This document shows, piece by piece, positions 10,251 through 20,557 of a stretch of DNA of 64,000 bases (within the stretch, counting starts at the first letter, position 1; each line of letters begins with the position of its first letter). A program made the translations under genes and the position numbers. The stretch is from Ralstonia pickettii (lineage in GTDB: Bacteria; Pseudomonadota; Gammaproteobacteria; Burkholderiales; Burkholderiaceae), in the NCBI RefSeq assembly GCF_016466415.2, contig NZ_CP066771.1:2852001-2916000 (forward strand). The letters run 5' to 3'. The notes under the pieces are model-generated. The model made no database searches and had not been told where the DNA came from. It worked only from the letters and a program-made list of their open reading frames with translations.

Positions 10251-10823
10251 TCACTTCACGCGGTGCAGCGCTGTGCTGCCGCCATCGCCGGATGCCGCAA
10301 ATGCAGCCGATGCGGCTGGCGCCCCGTCGAGCGCCGCGCGCATCCGCTCACGCGCCCGCGACAGCCGCGACATCACCGTGCCGATCGGCACGCCCAGCAC
10401 ATCGGCGGCTTCCTTGTAGGCGAACTGCTCCAGGCCGACGAGTAGCAATACCGCGCGCTGATCTTCTGGCAGCGTCGCCAGCGCGCGCAGCAGATCGCGG
10501 CGCAAACCGGGGTCGTCATCGACGGGAATCTCGGGGGGCGCATCGCTCAGCTCGATTCGGTCGGGCCTGCGCACGGCGTTGAGGTGGAGCCGATGCATGA
10601 TGGTGAGCAGCCAGGCAAACAATCCGTCGCCCTCGCTTTTCGCGCCGATCTGGCCGAGCGGGCCCAGCCTGGGTCGCAACTGGAAGCGCCAGCGATAACG
10701 CCAGGCACGTTCCAGCGTGTCCTGGACGAGGTCGTCGGCGCGGCTGGCGTCACGCACGAGCCCGCGCGCGTGCCGGCGCAGGCGTGGCGTGAGCGCAATC
10801 AGCCGGCTGGCCAGATCGGACAT
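10251..10823 (-). CDS. ECF-type RNA polymerase sigma factor
   Basis: A 190-residue extracytoplasmic-function sigma factor. Region 2 is visible as DLVQDTLERAWRY through WLLTIMHRLHLNAVRR. Region 4 is LATLPEDQRAVLLLVGLEQFAYKEAADVL with the helix-turn-helix VPIGTVMSRLSRARERM. A short Ala/Gly tail follows. It sits between a small lipoprotein gene (25 nt upstream) and its likely anti-sigma factor, forming one operon. I cannot assign a numbered ECF group from sequence alone. Confidence 0.92.
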   Translation of the reverse strand: MSDLASRLIALTPRLRRHARGLVRDASRADDLVQDTLERAWRYRWRFQLRPRLGPLGQIGAKSEGDGLFAWLLTIMHRLHLNAVRRPDRIELSDAPPEIPVDDDPGLRRDLLRALATLPEDQRAVLLLVGLEQFAYKEAADVLGVPIGTVMSRLSRARERMRAALDGAPAASAAFAASGDGGSTALHRVK

Positions 10824-10848
10824 AGGGGCGCGAGCGAGGGCGGCGTGC

Positions 10849-11277
10849 TTACGGCTTGGCGACGTGCCAAACGTTCATGAAGCCGTCGCCAGTCTGGTCG
10901 CCCGGCATCTTGTCCTTGGTCCAGAGGTAGAGCGGCTTGCCACGATAGGCCCACTGCTTCTTGCCATCGTCGCGCGTGATGATCGTGTAGTCGCCAGACG
11001 GCTTGTCGGCGTCATTGGCGGCCAGCGGCGGCCAGTTCTCGGCGCACTTGCCGTTGCAGGCGCTCTTGCCGGCCGTGGCGTCACGGTCAAACATGTAGAG
11101 CGCCATGCCGTGTTGATCCGTCAGCGTGCCGTTGGTCACCTTGACGGCCGACGGCGTGGACGAGGCTCCCATGCCCATGCCGCTGCAGCCGGCCACACCG
11201 AATGCGGCGAGCAGCGCGGCGCTGGCCAGCGCGGTGCGCGGATTGAACCATTTCTGGGAAGCTGCGGACTGGCTCAT
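10849..11277 (-). CDS. COG4315-type secreted repeat lipoprotein
   Basis: A 142-residue predicted lipoprotein with hydrophobic signal TALASAALLAAFGVAG ending in a lipobox VAGC at about residue 31. The mature part carries the COG4315 (secreted repeat) motifs: GMALYMFDRD, CNGKCAENWPPL and GKPLYLWTKDKMPGDQTGDG. Two cysteines (CNGKC) may form a disulfide. The biochemical role of the family is unknown. It is the first gene of the operon with the ECF sigma and anti-sigma factors, so it may be a target or accessory sensor of that system. Confidence 0.88.
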   Translation of the reverse strand: MSQSAASQKWFNPRTALASAALLAAFGVAGCSGMGMGASSTPSAVKVTNGTLTDQHGMALYMFDRDATAGKSACNGKCAENWPPLAANDADKPSGDYTIITRDDGKKQWAYRGKPLYLWTKDKMPGDQTGDGFMNVWHVAKP

Positions 11278-11327
11278 CTTGTTCTCCTTGGATGGAGAGG
11301 CGCGCCGATCGCGCCCTCACTGAGCAG

Positions 11328-11354
11328 TAAACACGCCAGGCGCGTCTTTATTCC
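11328..11354 (-). promoter_or_regulatory. Candidate ECF-type promoter of the lipoprotein/sigma/anti-sigma operon
   Basis: On the minus strand GGAATAAA (11354-11347) is followed after 11 bases by CGTGTTTA (11335-11328), about 50 bases before the lipoprotein ATG. The GGAA..CGT pattern resembles promoters of several ECF sigma factors and would make the operon autoregulated. Spacing is tight and no second copy with the same spacing was found before msrP. Confidence 0.35.
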
Positions 11355-11383
11355 AGTCCGCTGAGTTTTTTGTGACTGACGGC

Positions 11384-12571
11384 TTACAGCTCGCCGTAAC
11401 TGTGCAGGCCCGAGAGGAACATGTTCACGCCAAGGAAGGCGAACGTCGTCACCAAGAGGCCAATCAGGGCCCACCAGGCCGCCATGCGGCCACGCAGCCC
11501 CTTCATCAGGCGCATGTGCAGCCACGCGGCGTAGTTCAGCCAAACGATCAGCGCCCAGGTTTCCTTCGGATCCCAGCTCCAGTAGCCGCCCCATGCGTCA
11601 GCCGCCCACAGCGCCCCGAGAATCGTGGCGATGGTGAAGAACGCAAAGCCGACGGTGATGGCCTTGTACATCACGTCGTCCAGCACTTCGAGCGACGGGA
11701 GGCGATCGGCCAGCACGCCCCGCTCCTTCAGCAGATAAGCCGCACCGACCATGGCCGACAGGGCGAACGTGCCGTAGCCGATGAAATTGGCCGGTACGTG
11801 GATCTTCATCCACCAGCTCTGCAATGCCGGCACCAGCGGCTGGATCTCCTGCGCGCCGCGCGACACCGTGTACCACAGCAGAAAGCCCACCGCCGCCGAC
11901 ACCACCAGCATCACGAAGGGCCCCAGCGCCCGCGTCTTGTAACGCTGCTCGTAGTACAGATAGAACAGCGAGGTGATCAGCGTGAAGAGGATGAACACCT
12001 CGTACAGATTCGAGATGGGGATGTGGCCAATGTCTGCGCCGACCAGGTACGACTCGTACCATCGCACCAGCATGCCGGTCAGACCGAGGACCACCGCAGC
12101 CCAGCACAGCTTGCTGCCAATGGATCCACCCGCTTCCCAGCGCAGCAGCAGCCCCGTCCAAAAGAACAGGGTAGACAGGAAGATCAGCGCGCTCATCCAC
12201 AGGATGGCGGACTGGCTGGCAAGGAAATACTTGAGGAAGAAGGCGTGTTCAGCGCGGGCGAGATCCGGCCCATTGGCGCCCGCGTATTGCGAGATGCCGA
12301 ACAGCGACAACACGGCGATGCCGATCATCAGCACGCGCACCGGCTTCCACGTCCAGCCAAGCCATGCGAAGGCAGGCACGGCGGCAACGAGAATGCCGCG
12401 CTCGTAGCCGTCCATGTAGGCGCCGTAGCGCGAGAAGGCGTAACCGGCGCCGGCGGCCAGCATTGCGGCAAACAGCCAGTCAAACCAGCCCAGGCGGCGG
12501 AAATACGACGGGCGCTGCAGCGCACCCAGATCAGCGCTCGCCACGGTCGGTTGGGGATTGGTCGCTTCCAT
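11384..12571 (-). CDS. ccsB: Cytochrome c biogenesis protein CcsB (ResC/CcsA-type)
   Basis: The haem-handling subunit of the System II cytochrome c synthase, which attaches haem to CxxCH motifs in the periplasm. The 395-residue protein has about eight membrane helices and the tryptophan-rich WWD motif GGYWSWDPKETWAL. Conserved histidines occur in WWMKIHVPANF and NYAAWLHMRL. ATG at 12571 (MEATNPQP) lies 7 nt after the resB stop; a longer open frame would overlap resB. It forms one operon with resB. Confidence 0.95.
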   Translation of the reverse strand: MEATNPQPTVASADLGALQRPSYFRRLGWFDWLFAAMLAAGAGYAFSRYGAYMDGYERGILVAAVPAFAWLGWTWKPVRVLMIGIAVLSLFGISQYAGANGPDLARAEHAFFLKYFLASQSAILWMSALIFLSTLFFWTGLLLRWEAGGSIGSKLCWAAVVLGLTGMLVRWYESYLVGADIGHIPISNLYEVFILFTLITSLFYLYYEQRYKTRALGPFVMLVVSAAVGFLLWYTVSRGAQEIQPLVPALQSWWMKIHVPANFIGYGTFALSAMVGAAYLLKERGVLADRLPSLEVLDDVMYKAITVGFAFFTIATILGALWAADAWGGYWSWDPKETWALIVWLNYAAWLHMRLMKGLRGRMAAWWALIGLLVTTFAFLGVNMFLSGLHSYGEL

Positions 12572-12578
12572 CACCTGC

Positions 12579-14786
12579 TCACTTCGTTGGTTTGGGGTCG
12601 ACGCTCGCTGCACCAGCGGCATCGGGTGCGGCGGGGGCGCCTGCCGCGGCGCGGATATCGTGCTTGAGGCGCTCGAACTCGCGGTCGAAGTCGAGCGTGC
12701 GGCGCATGGTCGACATGGCGGTCAGCACATGTGTGCCGGAGGGGCTTTCGTTGGCCGGACCGGATTGCGGTCTGATCCACAGCCACCAGCGGCGCTCTCG
12801 CACGTAAAACATGGAAAACACGCCCAGCACCAGCAGCAACGACCCAAGATACACGATGTTTTTGCCCGGCGCACGCGTGAGCTGGAAGACGCTCGCCTGC
12901 ACCTGCTGGAAGTCGCTCAACTGCAGATAGACCGGCGCCCCATAGAAGACATTGTCCGACAGCGCGTTGATGGCGCTCTGCAACCACTGGCTGCTCGCGG
13001 CATCGACGGTTGGCGCAGGCTGGCCGTCCTGGGCGCGGGCGAGTTGCCACAGTTCCCACATCGAGCTGTTGATGATCTTCATCAGCACATCGGCGGCCTT
13101 CTCTCGCTCCCCTTCGGGCACCGACTTCTGCAGGAACGTGGCGACCGCGGCAAAACCACCCTGCCCATCGGCGGAGGCGCCGTCCTTGGCATCGGCAGCG
13201 CCGGCAAAGAGGCCGAGCGCGCGACGGGCGCTTTCCATCAACTGGTTGCGCAGTTCCGCGCGCTGCTCGCCGGGCATGGAGAGCAGCGCAAACCGGCGCG
13301 CTGCCTCGCCGCGCATCGCTGGATTCTGCAGCGCGGCGCGCAGGCGCATCCAGTCGGCGACGGTGCCTCGCGCATCGGCGGGAATGCGCAGATAGCGGAA
13401 CGGCTCGTCCGGCTGCGAACGCATGCCGGCCAGGAATACCGATTGCCCGTCCAGCGTGACGGGCAGCATGTAGTTGCTGAACTCGTGTGCCTGGCCGTTG
13501 GCGTCGCGCAGCTTGTACTGCACGGAGGGGCCGACGTTGCGCAGATCGCGGTCGCGCGTCATCTTGGTGACGTTGCCAAGCTCCGCGCGCAGACCATTTT
13601 CCGCACCGCCCTTCTTGCCGACACCGCGTGCGTCCTGCTTGCCCGAGGCGTCCGTCACCGTTTCCACATTCATCAGGCGGAAGTCGGAGAATTCGACCGT
13701 GTAGTCGCCGCCCTTGCCGGTGAGCTTCGAGCTTTGGCCGACGACGCCGGACATGTCGAACGTCTTGGCGTTGTCACCGTGCATCGGATAGCCGATCAAC
13801 TTCAGTTTCGAGCCACCATCTTCAAAGCTCGACTGATAGATCGCCACGCCGTCATACACAAACGGCTTGTTCACCTCCACGCGCGCAGCGGTCTGCTTGC
13901 CGGTGCGGCGGTCGGTCACGACGATGTCGCTGGCGAACAGCTTGGGCATGCCGGTCGAATAATGCTCGACGGTGAACTTCTTGAGCGTGATCGTGAACGG
14001 CAGATCCTGGATCAGGGCGCCATCCGCGATGTTCAAAATCGCCGTGCTGACGGTCGAACCTTCCGGCACGAACGCATTACCGCGAAAGCCCGGGTTCGAT
14101 GTCGACAGCCGATGCTCCGGGCCGATGTCGCTGATCACCGCGTTGCCCTTGATGGACGACTTGCCGCCAAACCACATCTGCGCGCGAATCATCATGTCGC
14201 CGTCCAGCAGCCCGCCGATGCAGATCACGACGATGGCCGTGTGCGCCAGGATGTAGCCGATCTTGTTGCCCGCGCCCGCCTTTGCCGTGATGAGCGTGGC
14301 CCCACCATCGCGCGCAAACGCCTTGATGCGGAAGCCGCGGTTCTGCGCAAGCGCGGCCAGGCGTGCGGTCACGGTGGCGATATCGACGGGGGAATCAAAT
14401 TCGTCACGGTGATGGAACGCGCGCAGGCTGCCTTCGCGCACGTTCTCGCGCCAGGCGCGCATGTCGGCCAGCATCTTGGGCGCATTGCGCACGATGCACA
14501 GCGACGTCGACACCACCAGGAATGCCAGGATCAACAGAAACCACCACGCGCTATAGACGGTCGGCAGCGTCAGCGATCGGAATACGTCGGCCCAGAACGG
14601 CCCGAACTGGTTGACGTAGTTCGGATACGGATCGTTCTGCTTGAGCACGGTGCCGATCACGCTGGCGATGGCGATCACCGTCAGCAGGCTGATCGCAAAA
14701 CGCATCGACGAGAGCAGCTCGACCGTTTCGCGCAACGCGCGACGGCGGGAGCGGATCTGGACGCCGGAAGTGGAGACCGAAGACAT
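12579..14786 (-). CDS. resB: Cytochrome c biogenesis protein ResB (Ccs1)
   Basis: ResB/Ccs1 is the partner of CcsB in System II; it holds the apocytochrome and takes part in haem delivery. The 735-residue protein has membrane segments near 29-48 and 79-97, a third around LAHTAIVVICIGGLL, a long periplasmic domain, and a last helix near the C-terminus (NIVYLGSLLLVLGVFSMFYV). N-terminal SSMRFAISLLTVIAIASVIGT is typical. The last part is a cytoplasmic tail rich in Ala/Pro. It is followed directly by ccsB and preceded by a terminator that separates it from cytochrome c4. Confidence 0.95.
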   Translation of the reverse strand: MSSVSTSGVQIRSRRRALRETVELLSSMRFAISLLTVIAIASVIGTVLKQNDPYPNYVNQFGPFWADVFRSLTLPTVYSAWWFLLILAFLVVSTSLCIVRNAPKMLADMRAWRENVREGSLRAFHHRDEFDSPVDIATVTARLAALAQNRGFRIKAFARDGGATLITAKAGAGNKIGYILAHTAIVVICIGGLLDGDMMIRAQMWFGGKSSIKGNAVISDIGPEHRLSTSNPGFRGNAFVPEGSTVSTAILNIADGALIQDLPFTITLKKFTVEHYSTGMPKLFASDIVVTDRRTGKQTAARVEVNKPFVYDGVAIYQSSFEDGGSKLKLIGYPMHGDNAKTFDMSGVVGQSSKLTGKGGDYTVEFSDFRLMNVETVTDASGKQDARGVGKKGGAENGLRAELGNVTKMTRDRDLRNVGPSVQYKLRDANGQAHEFSNYMLPVTLDGQSVFLAGMRSQPDEPFRYLRIPADARGTVADWMRLRAALQNPAMRGEAARRFALLSMPGEQRAELRNQLMESARRALGLFAGAADAKDGASADGQGGFAAVATFLQKSVPEGEREKAADVLMKIINSSMWELWQLARAQDGQPAPTVDAASSQWLQSAINALSDNVFYGAPVYLQLSDFQQVQASVFQLTRAPGKNIVYLGSLLLVLGVFSMFYVRERRWWLWIRPQSGPANESPSGTHVLTAMSTMRRTLDFDREFERLKHDIRAAAGAPAAPDAAGAASVDPKPTK

Positions 14787-14810
14787 GCGGGGAAAAAACC
14801 TGTTCAGAAA

Positions 14811-14851
14811 CGAAAACAGGGTGGCGATGCCAGGCGCATTGCCACCCTGTT
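14811..14851 (-). terminator. Terminator after cytochrome c4
   Basis: Stem AACAGGGTGGC / GCCACCCTGTT (14815-14825 with 14841-14851), extended by inner ATGC/GCAT pairs. On the minus strand it runs into TTTTCGTTTC. It ends the cytochrome c4 transcript before resB. Confidence 0.8.
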
Positions 14852-14898
14852 CTTCTTATTGATTGTGCGGCCGTCACATGACAGCCGGGTGCGGCAGA

Positions 14899-15558
14899 TT
14901 AGCGCAGGCCGGCAATGTAGTCGGCCACCGCCTTGATCTGCTGGGCCGTCATGCGACCGGCCAGGTCGTGCATCTGTACGCTGTTCTTGCGGGCGCCGCT
15001 CTGGAAGGCCACCAGTTGAGCCTCCGTGTATTCAGAGAACTGACCTGCGATACGCGGATACTGCGCCGGGATGCCAGCACCCGTCGGACCGTGACAGCCT
15101 GCGCACGCTGCGATACCGCGCTTGGCGTCCCCGCCGCGATACAGCTTCTGGCCCAGCTCGATCGTGTCCTTGCTCTTGGCCGAACCCGGCTTCCAGGCCG
15201 GTTGCTTGCCCAGGTAGGCCCCGATGTCCTTCATGTCCTGATCCGACAGCGCGCTGGCATACAGCGACATGACCGGGTGGTTGCGATCAGTCTTTGCCTT
15301 GAAATCCTTGAGCTGCTTTTCGACGTATTCGGCGTGCTGGCCGGCCAGCTTCGGGTTGACGTTCATGGCGCTGTTGCCGCCGGCGCCGTGACAGCTGGTA
15401 CACGCGGGCACGCCATTGGCCGGCACACCGTTGTTGAAGATCGTTTCGCCGCGCGCGGCGTCGGCCTTGGCGACTTTTTGCTCTTCGGCATGGACCACGG
15501 AAAAGGCCGATGCCAGGGACAGCGCTGCGACAGCAAAAACGTTCGCGATGCGGTTCAT
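14899..15558 (-). CDS. Dihaem cytochrome c4
   Basis: A periplasmic electron carrier with two c-type haems, usually donating to terminal oxidases. The 219-residue precursor has a Sec signal (MNRIANVFAVAALSLASAFSV) cleaved after VHA. Each half holds one haem site, CTSCH and CAGCH, with distal methionines plausible in PVMSLYA and SVQMHDLAGRM. ATG at 15558 was chosen; a GTG two codons upstream is possible. It neighbours the cytochrome c maturation genes that would load its haems. Confidence 0.95.
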   Translation of the reverse strand: MNRIANVFAVAALSLASAFSVVHAEEQKVAKADAARGETIFNNGVPANGVPACTSCHGAGGNSAMNVNPKLAGQHAEYVEKQLKDFKAKTDRNHPVMSLYASALSDQDMKDIGAYLGKQPAWKPGSAKSKDTIELGQKLYRGGDAKRGIAACAGCHGPTGAGIPAQYPRIAGQFSEYTEAQLVAFQSGARKNSVQMHDLAGRMTAQQIKAVADYIAGLR

Positions 15559-15814
15559 TCGCACACCTTGTTTAGATTGTTTTCGAATGCTGCGTGCGCC
15601 GCCCTATGCGGGACCCTGCGGCGCCGGGCGCCCCCTTCTCCTCGTGCCGGATCAGCGCATGAAAACGGACCGGCCCGGGCCTCGGGGCGGTCCTGCGACG
15701 GATCTGGTGGGGACGTCCGTAAACCGGCGTATTGTACAATAACACCTCTGCAATGCGACCTCGCGGCGCAGCAACCACGCAGTTCTGAACTGCAGTTTAC
15801 AGGTACTGCCGCGC
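15559..15814. other. Divergent intergenic region cytochrome c4 / engB
   Basis: 256 bases with no gene. It contains a perfect 12-base palindrome TATTGTACAATA (15730-15741), in which TACAAT could be a -10 box on either strand, and a GC-rich hairpin GGACCG/CGGTCC (15667-15693) in the presumed cytochrome c4 leader. Confidence 0.5.
15730..15741. promoter_or_regulatory. Palindromic site with overlapping candidate -10 boxes
   Basis: TATTGTACAATA reads the same on both strands and supplies TACAAT in each direction between divergent cytochrome c4 and engB genes. No good -35 was found for either, so it may instead be a regulator site. Confidence 0.3.
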
Positions 15815-16479
15815 ATGTCGCTCCTGCATCAAGCCCGTTTCTTCATCACCGTCAATCATCTGCGTGATTTACCGGCGACCGCCGTGCCGGAAGTCGCGTT
15901 TGCGGGCCGCTCCAACGCAGGCAAATCGACCGCAATCAATATCCTGTGCAATCAGAAGCGGCTGGCGTTTTCCAGCAAGACGCCCGGCCGCACGCAGCAC
16001 ATCAACTATTTCTCGGTGATGCCTGCCAAGGCGGAAGACCCGCTCGGCTTCCTGGTCGATCTGCCCGGTTACGGCTATGCCGAAGCCCCCGGCGAGACCA
16101 AATCGCACTGGGTTCATCTGCTCGGCGACTACGTCCAGGCGCGCCAGCAACTCGCGGGGCTCGTCATCATGATGGACGCGCGCCGGCCGTTTACCGACCT
16201 CGATTGCCAGATGGTCGAGTGGTTCCTGCCGACAGGCAAGCCGATCCACGTGCTGCTCACGAAGGCGGACAAGCTGACTAATAACGATGCCTCGCGCGCG
16301 CTCATGGCGGCCCGCAAGGTGCTCGCCGATTACCGTGCGCAGATCGATGGTGATGTGTCGCTGACGGTGCAGCTGTTCTCGAGCCTGAAGCGCCGCGGCA
16401 TTGAAGAGGCGCAGCGAATTGTCGCAGGCTGGCTGTGCCTGCCCGAGGCGCTGGAGCCCCAGCCGCAAACCGAACAGGC

Positions 16480-17662
<1,183 letters not shown>

Positions 17663-19501
17663 TCAGGTGGAAGCCTTCGCCGGCTGTGCTGCGCCGCTTG
17701 CACCGAGCGCGCGGCGCAGGCTGGCGAGAAACGTATCGGCGCGCTCAAAGCCGATCACGCGAGCCTGAACCTCGCGGCCCTGCGTATCAAAGAAGACCGT
17801 GCCGGGCGGGCCGAATAGGCCGAAGCGCTTGAGCAGCGCTTGGTCGTCCGCATTATTGGCAGTCACGTCAGCCTGCAGCAGCACCACATCGGCAAGCGCC
17901 TTGCGCACCCGCACATCGGTAAAGGTCAGGCGCTCCATCTCCTTGCAGCTCACGCACCAGTCGGCGTAGAAATCGAGCATCACAGGTTTGCCCGCTGCGC
18001 TGGCGTTGCGCACTTCAGCACCAAGCTCAGTCACGCTCTTCACGCGCTTGAAGGTCAACGTGGAAGTGCTCGCCACCGTCGAGGCACGCAGTACGCCCGC
18101 CAACGGCTGCAGCGGATCGCGCCCGCCTGCGGCCACGCCCACCAATTGCGCCGCGCCGGCCAGCGCCAGCACCACGCCAATCACCTTGCCCAAGCGCTGC
18201 ACGTTGCCTGCGCCATCGGGCAGCGAATCGAACGTTCGCAAAAACACGGCCGCGCCAATTAGCAACGCACCCCAGCCAACCATCGCCACCCACGATGGCA
18301 ACACTGGCTGCACGATGTACCAAGCCACCGCCAGCAGGATGAAACCGAAGACCGCCTTGGTCACCACCAGCCAATGCCCCGAACGTGGCAGCAGATTGCC
18401 CGCACCCACGCCCACGAGAATCAGCGGAACGCCCATCCCCATGGACAGCGCGAACAGTGCCGTCCCACCCACCGCCGCGTTGCCCGTCTGCGAGATATAG
18501 ACGAGCGCCCCCGCCAGCGGTGCCGTCACACACGGCGACACAATCAAGGCAGACAGCGCGCCCATGACGGCAGCACCTACCACCTGACCGCCACTGAGCT
18601 TGTTGGATGCCTGCGTCAAGTGGTGGTGCCACGCCGCCGGCAATTGCAGCTCGTACAAGCCGAACATCGATAACGACAGCAGCGCAATCAGCAGCGCAAA
18701 GGCACCCAGCACCCAGGCATTCTGCAGCGCCGCCTGCAGCCCCTGGCCTGCCAGCCCGGCCGCCACGCCAAGCGCCGTATAAACAATAGCCATGCCGAGC
18801 ACGTAGCCCACCGACACGAATGCCGCCCGCATACGCGTGGCGTGCTCCCCCACCACAATGGCTGACACGATCGGCAGCATCGGCAGCACACACGGCGTAA
18901 AGGTCAGCAGCAAGCCCAGACCAAAGAACAGCGCGGCGATCGCGCCGAGGTTGCCGCTATCGAGCGTGCTGGCAATCCGTCCTTGTTTGCCTTCGGGCTC
19001 GATGCTGTCTGCCGCCGTGGCAGCCGGAGCGACCGGCACGACCGAAGCGGACGACGGACGTACCTGGAAGCGGCTCTTCATCGGCGGGTAGCACAGCCCT
19101 TGATCCGCGCAGCCTTGCGAAGTGACGATCAGCGTGAACGGCGCGGAGGTGCTTTGCGCCCTCACGTGGAAGACGAGTTCGTGGCGATAGGTTTCCACCT
19201 CTTTGCCGAAGTTTTCGTCGTGCTTGATCTTGCCAGCAGGGAGCTCGAGCGGCGCGAATGTGACGGTTGCCGGATCCGCAGCGACCGCCAGCCGCTCGCG
19301 ATACATGTAGTAGCCGTCAGCGATGCCGAACTTGACCTCAACGGTTTGCCCGTCCACCTGCATGGCGGAAAAGCGAAAAGCCTGCTCGGGTGGCAGGAAC
19401 TCGTCTCCGCCGTAGGCAGGCACGCGCAACATCGCCACAGCCATTAGCAACATCAGCAGTTGCAGCACACGCCGCATCGACGGAAACGAAGAGGAAGTCA
19501 T
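17663..19501 (-). CDS. dsbD: Thiol:disulfide interchange protein DsbD
   Basis: DsbD moves electrons from cytoplasmic thioredoxin across the inner membrane to periplasmic DsbC/DsbG and, often, to the cytochrome c maturation path. The 612-residue protein has a signal peptide and an N-terminal alpha domain with the redox pair Cys131/Cys137 (SQGCADQGLCYPP). About eight membrane helices follow, with Cys in FTPCVLPMLP and VSPCVTAPL, then a C-terminal thioredoxin-like domain with WCVSC. All three cysteine pairs are intact. cutA lies 18 nt upstream on the same strand, the usual cutA-dsbD pair. Confidence 0.96.
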   Translation of the reverse strand: MTSSSFPSMRRVLQLLMLLMAVAMLRVPAYGGDEFLPPEQAFRFSAMQVDGQTVEVKFGIADGYYMYRERLAVAADPATVTFAPLELPAGKIKHDENFGKEVETYRHELVFHVRAQSTSAPFTLIVTSQGCADQGLCYPPMKSRFQVRPSSASVVPVAPAATAADSIEPEGKQGRIASTLDSGNLGAIAALFFGLGLLLTFTPCVLPMLPIVSAIVVGEHATRMRAAFVSVGYVLGMAIVYTALGVAAGLAGQGLQAALQNAWVLGAFALLIALLSLSMFGLYELQLPAAWHHHLTQASNKLSGGQVVGAAVMGALSALIVSPCVTAPLAGALVYISQTGNAAVGGTALFALSMGMGVPLILVGVGAGNLLPRSGHWLVVTKAVFGFILLAVAWYIVQPVLPSWVAMVGWGALLIGAAVFLRTFDSLPDGAGNVQRLGKVIGVVLALAGAAQLVGVAAGGRDPLQPLAGVLRASTVASTSTLTFKRVKSVTELGAEVRNASAAGKPVMLDFYADWCVSCKEMERLTFTDVRVRKALADVVLLQADVTANNADDQALLKRFGLFGPPGTVFFDTQGREVQARVIGFERADTFLASLRRALGASGAAQPAKAST

Positions 19502-19519
19502 ATCAACGGCAATCGAACA

Positions 19520-19858
19520 TCAAACAGAAGCGGGGCGCGTTTCGCCAGCTACCCACGCAAGATAGGCCAGCAAACCGGCTACCACTGGCACAGCGATGAT
19601 TTCAGGCACCTCATACGGATGGGCCTGGCGCACCGCGGCCTCCAATTGGGGGTAAGCGGCACGCGTGGTCTTGATCAGCAAGGGGATCTCCGTTGCGCGC
19701 TCCAACACGCCGTTCCACCAGTACGTTGAAGCGCACTCTGACAAGCGATTGACGCAGGCTGCCGCCCGCGATTCCAACACGAGTTGGGTAACCCGGTCGG
19801 CACTGGCAGCATCAGGCACGTTGGTCAAGACGAGCAGCACATCGGTTCCGTCAGACAT
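19520..19858 (-). CDS. cutA: Divalent-cation tolerance protein CutA
   Basis: A small trimeric PII-like protein linked to divalent metal tolerance; its true function is unsettled. The 112-residue product shows DVLLVLTNVPDAASADRV, AAACVNRL, STYWWNGVLE and HPYEVPEIIAVPV, all family hallmarks. ATG at 19858 (MSDGTDVL) is chosen over an in-frame ATG at 19873. It is probably co-transcribed with dsbD. Confidence 0.93.
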   Translation of the reverse strand: MSDGTDVLLVLTNVPDAASADRVTQLVLESRAAACVNRLSECASTYWWNGVLERATEIPLLIKTTRAAYPQLEAAVRQAHPYEVPEIIAVPVVAGLLAYLAWVAGETRPASV

Positions 19859-19904
19859 TTGTTCTCCACACACGTGTCCGGGCTGAAAGAAGACCCGACG
19901 CAGC

Positions 19905-19936
19905 TAACAAAAAAGCCAGGATGCGAATCCTGGCTT
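19905..19936 (-). terminator. Terminator of the ribosomal alpha operon (after rplQ)
   Basis: Perfect 10-bp stem AAGCCAGGAT / ATCCTGGCTT (19913-19922 with 19927-19936), loop of four, followed on the minus strand by TTTTTTGTTAG. It closes the long ribosomal protein block, 80 bases after the rplQ stop. Confidence 0.92.
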
Positions 19937-20016
19937 CATTGTAATGCGCATGAAAACACGCATTTGGCGGCTCACCCGGCGCGACGTCATGTCACACAGG
20001 CAAACCTAGGCTGACC

Positions 20017-20415
20017 TTACTCGGCAGCAGCTTCGGCATCGACTGCTTCAGCAACTTCCGGACGGTCCAGCAGCTCGACCAGCGCCATCGGCGCATTGTC
20101 GCCCTGGCGGAAGCCGAACTTCAGGATACGGGTATAGCCGCCCGGACGGGTCGCGAAACGCGGGCCCAGTTCGTTGAACAGCTTGGTAACCATGTCGCGG
20201 TCGCGCAGGCGGGCGAATGCCAGACGGCGGTTGGCGACGGTGTCCTTCTTGGCCAGCGTGATCAGCGGCTCGACAACCTTGCGCAGCTCCTTGGCCTTCG
20301 GCACGGTGGTCTTGATCAGCTCGTGCTGCAGCAGCGAGTTGGACATGTTGCGCAGCATCGCGAGACGGTGCGACGAGGTGCGGTTCAGTTTCCGCAAACC
20401 ATGACGGTGACGCAT
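20017..20415 (-). CDS. rplQ: 50S ribosomal protein L17
   Basis: L17 (132 aa) is a large-subunit protein near the exit tunnel. [20 protein letters not shown] is the standard N-terminus and [26 protein letters not shown] the conserved middle. The C-terminus is a short acidic tail ([11 protein letters not shown]). It is the last gene of the alpha operon, 142 nt downstream of rpoA and before a strong terminator. Confidence 0.97.
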   Translation of the reverse strand: MRHRHGLRKLNRTSSHRLAMLRNMSNSLLQHELIKTTVPKAKELRKVVEPLITLAKKDTVANRRLAFARLRDRDMVTKLFNELGPRFATRPGGYTRILKFGFRQGDNAPMALVELLDRPEVAEAVDAEAAAE

Positions 20416-20557
20416 GATGATTCCTTCTTAAGAGTGTTTGACCAGCTCTTCTATCACCTCTTGCGAGGCGCGGGCCGGTAGCCTTTAACAATAGGCCGTT
20501 CAGACAGCAACGGCGGGAAAACCGGCCGATGCGAACGCACCGGCCGAGCACTGCAAC

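Noticed and set aside
12558-14936. Long plus-strand open frame opposite resB
   Set aside because: Antisense shadow; resB has membrane helices and correct neighbours.
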